Shown: positions 58,264 to 64,000 of the stretch, one piece after another
Layout of the letters: every line of letters starts with the position of its first letter
Position numbering within the stretch: the stretch's first letter is position 1
NCBI GenBank assembly: GCA_022790975.1
Contig: JAAVYF010000047.1
Coordinates: 19,126 to 83,125 of the forward strand
Reading direction: 5' to 3'
Source of the DNA: Clostridia bacterium
GTDB lineage: Bacteria; Bacillota; Clostridia; TANB77; CAG-508
DNA: 64,000 nucleotides
The notes under the pieces: generated by a model
Databases searched by the model: none
Told to the model about the DNA's origin: nothing
What the model saw: only the letters and a program-made list of their open reading frames with translations
Position numbers and translations under genes: made by a program

Positions 58264-59154
58264 TTAAGCATTTTTTTCAGTTTGTTCAAAATTTCCACTT
58301 CTTCTATAATAAAACAAATATTGTTGGGCAATACCAGCCATTCCAAGAAATTTATTTTCTGCAAATTTTGTTAATTCTTTTTTATTTATTTTTGTTTCAT
58401 CTTCATTATGTATATAAAGATCATTCATAACTCTTCTGACCCATACATCTATTGGAAAAACATCAAATCTTTTTAAAGCAAATAACAAAATACAATCTGC
58501 AACTTTAGGCCCTACTCCATCTAATTTTAAAAGTTCATCTCTCATCATATTAGAATCATTCATTTCTTTTATTTTATTAATATCAACCTGTTTTTCTAAT
58601 ATCATTCTAGTAGTATTATAAACTCTAATATCTCTAAAACCTAATCCCATTTCTCTTAAATTTTGAACTGTAGCTTTAGATAATTGTTCTACTGTTGGAA
58701 AGGTATAATAATTTTTACCATTCCACTCTATTTTGTTACCATATGTTAATGAAAGTTTTTCTATAATTTTTTTTATTCTAGGGATATTATTGTTTGCAGA
58801 TATTATAAATGAAATTATACATTCCCATAAATCTTGTTTTAAAATTCTAATTCCACTTCCAAACTCAGTACTTATTTTTAAATCGTTATCTATATTAGAA
58901 AGCTTTTCTTTTAATTTTATATAATTTGTTTCCAAATCAAAATAGTCTTTTATTAATTCTTCTAAATTGCTTTTAGATTTACCTTTAAATATAATTTCTT
59001 TATTACACTTTTGAACATTAATAACTGCATCTTTTATAACACCAGTATAACTTCCATCTTCTTCTTTATTCCATCTAAAACATTGTCCACATTCGAAAAT
59101 ATCTGTTAATTCAAATGATTCTTGATTTACTAATTTATATTCTTGAATACTCAT
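58264..59154 (-). CDS. 8-oxoguanine DNA glycosylase/AP lyase (Ogg type)
   Basis: About 296 residues from the ATG at 59154 (MSIQEYKL), preferred over an ATG at 59199 because the extra sequence is basic and lacks a ribosome binding site. The N-terminal domain has FECGQCFRWNKEEDGSYTGV. The helix-hairpin-helix is LLKLDGVGPKVADCILLFAL with the catalytic Lys in GPKVADC, and the Asp is in VFPIDVWVRRVM. It removes 8-oxoguanine from DNA. Length and the FECGQCFRW motif fit the bacterial Ogg1-like group. Confidence 0.9.
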   Translation of the reverse strand: MSIQEYKLVNQESFELTDIFECGQCFRWNKEEDGSYTGVIKDAVINVQKCNKEIIFKGKSKSNLEELIKDYFDLETNYIKLKEKLSNIDNDLKISTEFGSGIRILKQDLWECIISFIISANNNIPRIKKIIEKLSLTYGNKIEWNGKNYYTFPTVEQLSKATVQNLREMGLGFRDIRVYNTTRMILEKQVDINKIKEMNDSNMMRDELLKLDGVGPKVADCILLFALKRFDVFPIDVWVRRVMNDLYIHNEDETKINKKELTKFAENKFLGMAGIAQQYLFYYRRSGNFEQTEKNA

Positions 59155-59444
59155 ATTTTTACTTCGCCTCTTATTTTTATTGTAATAAAATCTATTCATA
59201 TTTTATTATAAATATACATTTTTATCAATGGTAAAATATATTTATTTTTATAAATAATAATATATCAAACATTCGTTCTTTTGTCAACTAATTTTAAAGT
59301 TTAATTTACATATTTTTATAATATACTATACGGAAATTTTAATTGACTTAAAAGAATTTTATAAGTCTTTATTACAAAACAAAAAGCCATATATTTAAAA
59401 TATATTCTAGTATATTTTAAATATAATGACCTCTTTACTTTTTA

Positions 59445-60281
59445 TTAGTCACAAATTCCAACTTTTTTCATATATTTAATATATCCATTATCAATATCTG
59501 TCCATAATTTAATTTCATTATTTAAAATATCATAATCTAACTTTTCACCAGAAATATCTTCATATGCATTTATTATTCCACTTTTAAATTCTTCTGGTGG
59601 AAATCTACTTAATATACGTGCAATATCAAAATATTTATTACCAAATCCAGCAAATCCAAAATCTATTACCGCAGAAATATGATTATTTTCATCTATTATA
59701 ATATTACCTGGATTTAAATCACCATGTACAAGACAAGTATTATCTTTTTTACTAAATTCTGTATATTTCCAAAACTTTTTATCTTCACTATTCAAATGAA
59801 GTTCTATTAACTCATTTAAAAAATCTACCAAATTAAAACCAATATCATTAGTAGAAAAAATTTTATTTTCATCATATTTTACTGTATGTAATTGATGCAT
59901 AAATTCTGCAATTTCTTTAGACACTTGTTTTATTTGTTCTTTATTCAAATCGTTTATTTTTTCAGATAAAGCCTGACCTTCTATTTTTTTATGAATACTA
60001 AATGGTCTATCATTATCTTTTTTTAATTTTAAATCAACTGTTTTATAATCTAATTTACCATTAATAAATTTAGAAAAATCACAATCTTTAACTATAGTTC
60101 TAATCCAAAAATCATCTCTTGGAAATCTAAAAAAATAATTTCCATCTTCTGTATTTACTTCATATACAATATTAGTCCAACCTGTAGATATTGGCTTAAC
60201 ACAATTTATTTTTTTTCCTTGTAAAGCATTTTCTATCATTTTATCAAAATTTTCATCTAGCGAAAAATATTTTTTTATCAT
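59445..60281 (-). CDS. Aminoglycoside phosphotransferase (APH)-family kinase
   Basis: A 278-residue protein with the APH/choline kinase fold: an N-terminal GWTNIVYEVNTEDGNYFFRF strand pair, the Brenner-type catalytic loop CLVHGDLNPGNIIIDE, and the metal-binding VIDFGFAGFGNKYFDIARIL. It phosphorylates a small hydroxylated substrate, which could be an antibiotic or a metabolite. It is the gene downstream of a guanylate-kinase-like gene, 19 bases apart, in what looks like an accessory operon. Resistance is not implied by sequence alone. Confidence 0.85.
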   Translation of the reverse strand: MIKKYFSLDENFDKMIENALQGKKINCVKPISTGWTNIVYEVNTEDGNYFFRFPRDDFWIRTIVKDCDFSKFINGKLDYKTVDLKLKKDNDRPFSIHKKIEGQALSEKINDLNKEQIKQVSKEIAEFMHQLHTVKYDENKIFSTNDIGFNLVDFLNELIELHLNSEDKKFWKYTEFSKKDNTCLVHGDLNPGNIIIDENNHISAVIDFGFAGFGNKYFDIARILSRFPPEEFKSGIINAYEDISGEKLDYDILNNEIKLWTDIDNGYIKYMKKVGICD

Positions 60282-60300
60282 TATAAATCTCCTAATATTT

Positions 60301-60855
60301 TTATTTTTGCATTAATCTTCTTACTAAATTAATAACTTTATCTTCTGATTCTTTATCATAATTATTATATAAAACATAATCAAATTGTTTAATTAATTCA
60401 TTATCAGTTATTATTTTATTATAATGTTCATCTATCTCTAAAAGTCTAGCATTTTCTACTTCTGGTGACAAATTTCTTTCACGAAGCTTTTCTTTTGCAA
60501 TATTTATATCGTTTGGTAATAAGTAGATTGCACATAATTCTGGGCAAATTTTTTTCCAATCAGTTATAGTATTATAGTGTATTTCAAATACTGTATTTCT
60601 ATCTGTAAAAACAGCTTCATTTGCATATGCATAAATATTTCCAAGTAGCTCAAATTTATAAGCAATATCTCCATTATCATATTTTTTTTGAATTTCTTCT
60701 TTAGTTACAAAAATTTTATCATCATTGTCTTTCTCTCCAACTCGTGGAGCCCTAGTTGTTAATATTTTTATTTTATCAAAACCTAGTTTTTCTGTTATTT
60801 TATTTTTATAATAAGATTTACCAATCCCTGTTATTCCTGCTATTGCAACTAACAT
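60301..60855 (-). CDS. Guanylate-kinase-like P-loop protein
   Basis: A 184-residue protein with the P-loop IAGITGIGKSYYKNKI and a guanylate-kinase-like body: LTTRAPRVGEKDNDDKIFVT corresponds to the GMP-binding TTRxPRxGE motif, and DRNTVFEIHYNTITDWK follows. The P-loop differs from the usual GxSGxGKST by having YY after the serine. It is paired with the APH-family gene, so it may be a specialised nucleotide kinase rather than the housekeeping enzyme. Confidence 0.75.
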   Translation of the reverse strand: MLVAIAGITGIGKSYYKNKITEKLGFDKIKILTTRAPRVGEKDNDDKIFVTKEEIQKKYDNGDIAYKFELLGNIYAYANEAVFTDRNTVFEIHYNTITDWKKICPELCAIYLLPNDINIAKEKLRERNLSPEVENARLLEIDEHYNKIITDNELIKQFDYVLYNNYDKESEDKVINLVRRLMQK

Positions 60856-61093
60856 TATATCACCTCTAGCATCCTAAAAAATATATTTTATATTATACAG
60901 TAGGAAAAATGAATTTACAACTCTTTTATAATAAAAACACAAGAATTTCATGTTTAAAATAAAAAATACAAGAAATTTTAGAATACTCTAAACAATTCTT
61001 GTATTTTTACTTTATTATATTTATTTTTAATTCAAATAAATTTTTAATAAAAGTTTCATTTATTTATCTATTTTAATCTTTTATATTATAAAA

Positions 61094-62926
61094 TTATCTA
61101 TTGCCATAATCATCATTTTCTCCTACATTTCTTACTTCTGATTTTCGTTGTTTAGTCTCTTCTTCTTTTTTTCTAAACTCATCAATAGTTCTTCTAATAT
61201 CAGATATTTTTGCAGATTTAGCCAAAGAAAGTTTTATTTCCCCTAAAGGAGCAGCAGAAACAAATTTCATTCCATAATTTTTTTCCATCAATTTTCCAAT
61301 TTCACCATCTACATGTATTGCAATAACAACATCATCATTTCTGCTTTCAATTGTAATATCTTCTGGAAAATTCTTCATAACAGCTTCACATTTTATTTGA
61401 TTTTCAAACTTATATAATTCTTCTAATGACATATCAGAAAATTCTTCAACCTGTGAATGTTCTATCGAAGAATATTTTTCAGCTACAATTTGCTGAATAG
61501 CAAAAATTTCATCAATTAATTCAGCATCTATCCAATCTGGAATTTTATCTATTCTTGTATCTACTGATGCTAAATGAATCTTAATAATATCCTCTATTTT
61601 TTTGTGTTTATCTTTCAAATCTTCTATTGTTTCTTCATCTTGCCCAAATGTATATTTTCTATCCCCTGCCTTTTTTAATCCTGAACAAACTATAAAATCT
61701 GCTATACAACGATAATCATCTTTTTGCTTTTCTGAAAGGTTTTTATCTTTTATTAATACGTTCATTAATTCTGATCCTAAAAAATTAAAATTATCCCACG
61801 CTCCATTCATATTACATACAATATCCATAATTTGAGCTATTTCTACATCTGAAAATATAGATATTTCTTTTGAAAGATACGTATTATTTCTAATAAAATT
61901 AATTGCATAATCTCTATAATTCAATGCATTTTCATTTTTTGATCTTGGTGATGCTGCATGATTAGGAGCATTTGCATTAGTAGCTAATATTTCATAATCA
62001 TTAAACACTAAAAAATTTCTCAAACATTTTGTTGGATCACCTTCATAATAAACAATATTATATTTATCAAAATCTTCTCTAGAAATTGGTAATTTATCTC
62101 TATCCTCAAATCTTACCATTATAATAGCATCTTCTGAAAGCTTTATACTAGTACCATTTGTCCATGCATCAGATGGACAAAAATCTTCCATTTCATCTTC
62201 ATGTTTATCGAATCTTTCTAATATTATATAATTTGGATTATCCCAATTGCCTTGACCATCTGATGTATTTTCAACTCTACTATTAATAGTTGCATGCACT
62301 TCATGTCTATGCCACCAAGCACTTACTTCTTTTCTTACACCATGATACTCTTGAATACTAGAAGCTATTTTTCCACCATCAAAATCTGATAAAATTACTT
62401 TATCTTTTGGAAAAAAATTTGTACAATGAACTAATACCCTCCTTTCTAAATCAATTTCCTTTAAGCCTTTTGTTGTAGTTTTATCTCTCTTGAGATAATC
62501 ATCATTTTTCTCCGTAATTGTCAATATTCCTTCATTTTCCTTCAAAAAACTTGCTAATTTTCTTTCTTCAACTCTATCGGATAGTGAAAATTCACGTTCA
62601 AACAATTCACTTTCTTTTTGTTTTAATTGTTGATATTCTTCTTTCAATAACTTTAATTGTTCTTCCTGTTCTTTCATTTGCTTATTTATATTATAAAATT
62701 TTCCAATATTAAATAAACTAGCAATTTTACTAAAAATACTAACTTTTTGTTTTTCAATCAAAAATGTAGATAGATGATTTTCAATATCCCATATTTTTCC
62801 ATCTTTTTTAGAACATAATGAACGTATTCTTTCTCTTTCTTCCTTTAAATTTTTTAATTCTTCTTGTAAAATTTCTATTTCAGACATTTGCTCTAATATT
62901 TCTTTACTACTAAAATTTTGTAACAT
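61094..62926 (-). CDS. Large coiled-coil hypothetical protein
   Basis: A 610-residue protein I do not recognise. Residues about 10-155 are a coiled coil (EILQEELKNLKEERERIRSL and more). A central domain (about 185-350) contains HCTNFFPKDKVILSDFDGGK, SAWWHRHEVHATINSRVEN and a GNWDNPNYIILERFD strand, and may be an enzyme or toxin-like fold. The C-terminal part (about 480-600) is helical and charged. No signal peptide. It lies in an accessory stretch near the window end and has an intact frame. A TTACGG in it spans codons without effect. Confidence 0.55.
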   Translation of the reverse strand: MLQNFSSKEILEQMSEIEILQEELKNLKEERERIRSLCSKKDGKIWDIENHLSTFLIEKQKVSIFSKIASLFNIGKFYNINKQMKEQEEQLKLLKEEYQQLKQKESELFEREFSLSDRVEERKLASFLKENEGILTITEKNDDYLKRDKTTTKGLKEIDLERRVLVHCTNFFPKDKVILSDFDGGKIASSIQEYHGVRKEVSAWWHRHEVHATINSRVENTSDGQGNWDNPNYIILERFDKHEDEMEDFCPSDAWTNGTSIKLSEDAIIMVRFEDRDKLPISREDFDKYNIVYYEGDPTKCLRNFLVFNDYEILATNANAPNHAASPRSKNENALNYRDYAINFIRNNTYLSKEISIFSDVEIAQIMDIVCNMNGAWDNFNFLGSELMNVLIKDKNLSEKQKDDYRCIADFIVCSGLKKAGDRKYTFGQDEETIEDLKDKHKKIEDIIKIHLASVDTRIDKIPDWIDAELIDEIFAIQQIVAEKYSSIEHSQVEEFSDMSLEELYKFENQIKCEAVMKNFPEDITIESRNDDVVIAIHVDGEIGKLMEKNYGMKFVSAAPLGEIKLSLAKSAKISDIRRTIDEFRKKEEETKQRKSEVRNVGENDDYGNR

Positions 62927-63030
62927 ACATTTTATCCTTTTTTATAATCTTATAAAGATTATATTTATAAATACATTTTTTTTCAAGTTCTTAAAAAAAA
63001 TATTTCTACTTACTTTAAATTATAAAAAAT

Positions 63031-63058
63031 ACCGTTAGCCTCAATTGAAGCTAACGGT
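63031..63058 (-). terminator. Terminator of the 63122 gene
   Basis: Stem accgttagc / gctaacggt, 64 bases past the stop, in the 195-base gap before the coiled-coil gene. Confidence 0.8.
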
Positions 63059-63121
63059 TAAAGATATAAATTCTCTAATGGTAATATCACTTATAACAAT
63101 ATTTTTCTACTATAACAAAAA

Positions 63122-63619
63122 TCAATAATCACAATATTCATCCAAATAATCTTTACCTTCACTGTAATATGATAAATCTTCAAATGCTACAAGTAATGCA
63201 CAATCATTTTTTCCACATAATCCCCAATACATTATCTCTTTTTCTTCATTCACCTTGCAATTCAATTTCATTGACTTAGTCCAATCAGCATAAAAAGCTT
63301 CTTTAATTCTATTTGCAGTTGTATATAAAAGAACCTGTGGATTTAATTTTTCTACCTCTAATAATTCTTTTATTATTTTTTCTTTATGCTCTTCATATTC
63401 ATCTCGCGTTTCAGAATAGTCCTCTGTTTCACTTATTCCCACTGGAATTTTTGGATTTCCAATACAACGATTTTGTCCTAAATCAAACATAAATAGAAAT
63501 GGACTTGCAGAATCTAAACAATCTGCATATTCATCCTCATAAACTATCAGTCTTGCCCACCGTAAAAAAGGATCTGAATCGAAAAAATTCTGTTTTTGAC
63601 AAAATACTACATCAGCCAT
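63122..63619 (-). CDS. Accessory hypothetical protein with a triplet-read CGG codon
   Basis: A 165-residue soluble acidic protein of unknown function. At 63562-63560 it carries an in-frame CGG (TTA CGG TGG GCA). Reading CGGT as one codon would hit a stop within four codons, while triplet reading keeps the frame open for 145 more residues. With the 27779 gene it is one of only two genes here that need CGG as an ordinary sense codon. Its neighbours are also of accessory type, so recent acquisition from an organism with normal CGG decoding is the simplest reading. Confidence 0.55.
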   Translation of the reverse strand: MADVVFCQKQNFFDSDPFLRWARLIVYEDEYADCLDSASPFLFMFDLGQNRCIGNPKIPVGISETEDYSETRDEYEEHKEKIIKELLEVEKLNPQVLLYTTANRIKEAFYADWTKSMKLNCKVNEEKEIMYWGLCGKNDCALLVAFEDLSYYSEGKDYLDEYCDY

Positions 63620-63702
63620 ATTATTTACCTCTTTTCATAATATTTTTTAAACTAATATTATTATAAAGTAAATCTAAAATTGTGTAAAATACATATTTAT
63701 AT

Positions 63703-63731
63703 GCAAAGTATAACTTTAAGTTATACTTTGC
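63703..63731 (-). terminator. Hairpin overlapping the stop codon of the last gene
   Basis: A perfect 12-bp stem (gcaaagtataac / gttatactttgc); the TAA stop of the partial gene lies inside it. Confidence 0.75.
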
Positions 63732-64000
63732 AATTTTCTTTCAAAATTTTAATTAAATCATTTAATTCCTTAAATTTATTATTAACATTATAATATAAAC
63801 CAAATTCTGCATTTGGAAGTAAAAATCCAACATCTAAAACACATAATTCCTTGCTAGATAATTTTTCTTCTACATATTCTTTTGTTATAACAGTTATTAT
63901 ATCTCTAACCTTTAATAATTCAAGCATTGCAGTATAATTTACATTATCGACATTGATTGAATCATTTTTACTATATTCAAGTTCTTTTATTAAATTTTGA
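63721..64000 (-). CDS. Partial hypothetical protein (5' end outside window)
   Basis: The frame is open from the window edge to the TAA at 63721, so at least 92 residues belong to a longer gene that begins beyond 64000. The visible part (MLELLKVRDIITVITKEYVE, LCVLDVGFLLPNAEFGLYYN) is a mixed alpha/beta domain without a recognised signature. The internal ATG at 63927 is not needed as a start. Confidence 0.5.
   Translation of the reverse strand, partial: QNLIKELEYSKNDSINVDNVNYTAMLELLKVRDIITVITKEYVEEKLSSKELCVLDVGFLLPNAEFGLYYNVNNKFKELNDLIKILKENCKV

Overview
The window is AT-rich DNA from an endospore-forming member of the Clostridia, probably an uncultured gut lineage. The lineage is inferred from base composition and gene content: spoIIGA-sigE, sigG, an M23/M50 pair resembling spoIVFA-spoIVFB, a SpoVB-type flippase, a BofC-like protein, ylmC/ymxH and a Gram-positive division cluster. 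Stop codons are the usual three.

The main result is a decoding anomaly. Sixteen genes look broken by +1 frameshifts, and every break has the same form: an in-frame CGG codon at which the reading frame must advance by one base, so that CGGN is read as one glycine. I count 24 such sites: 21 CGGA, 2 CGGT, 1 CGGG. They lie in murA (2), murD, ftsQ, alr, addB, comEC (4, two of them back to back), sigE, spoIIGA (2), rluB, tagA/wecG (2), an S1-domain gene (2), the spoVB-like gene, the M23 peptidase, a zeta-type kinase, a membrane protein (2) and a plus-strand metalloprotease-like gene. The restored glycines fall in family signatures such as the ComEC DHVGGL, the MurA PGGC and the M23 GSTGNSTGPHLHF. 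More than two dozen CGG trinucleotides that span two codons cause no shift, so the effect depends on reading frame and is not a sequencing motif. Only two genes (27779-28252 and 63122-63619), both accessory-looking, contain an in-frame CGG that must be read as a normal triplet. The decoder is not in the window; I see no tRNA gene here.

Layout. 1-6.8 kb: a conjugation- or pilus-like minus-strand cluster with a large repeat-bearing CpaE/TadZ-like protein, a small membrane protein and a glucosaminidase. 7-9 kb: HU and the flippase. 9.2-12.9 kb: a VirD4/TraG coupling ATPase (plus strand) and a replication-relaxation-type protein. 13-24 kb: S1 protein, RluB, RluD, TagA, LspA, an SSB-like protein, and a murL-murD pair suggesting the L-glutamate epimerisation route to D-glutamate. 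24-36.6 kb: a ClpE-like unfoldase, a BofC-like protein, ComEC, an SH3 protein, AspRS, a zeta kinase with its small partner, and the M50/M23 pair. 36.8-47 kb: YlmC (apparent ATT start), sigG (inverted), sigE, spoIIGA, ftsZ, ftsA, sbp, two DUF881 genes, ftsQ and murA. 47-50 kb: a cohesin wall protein beside a dockerin-bearing cysteine protease. 50-59 kb: the metalloprotease-like gene, PgeF, Alr, AddB, a transglutaminase-like protein and an Ogg-type glycosylase. 59-64 kb: accessory genes (APH-like kinase, guanylate-kinase-like protein, unknowns).

No rRNA, tRNA, CRISPR array or insertion sequence was recognised. Most intergenic regions are short. The longest, about 280-300 bases (4780-5056, 11674-11959, 18486-18786, 27483-27778), hold AT-rich DNA and, in the last three, hairpin terminators.
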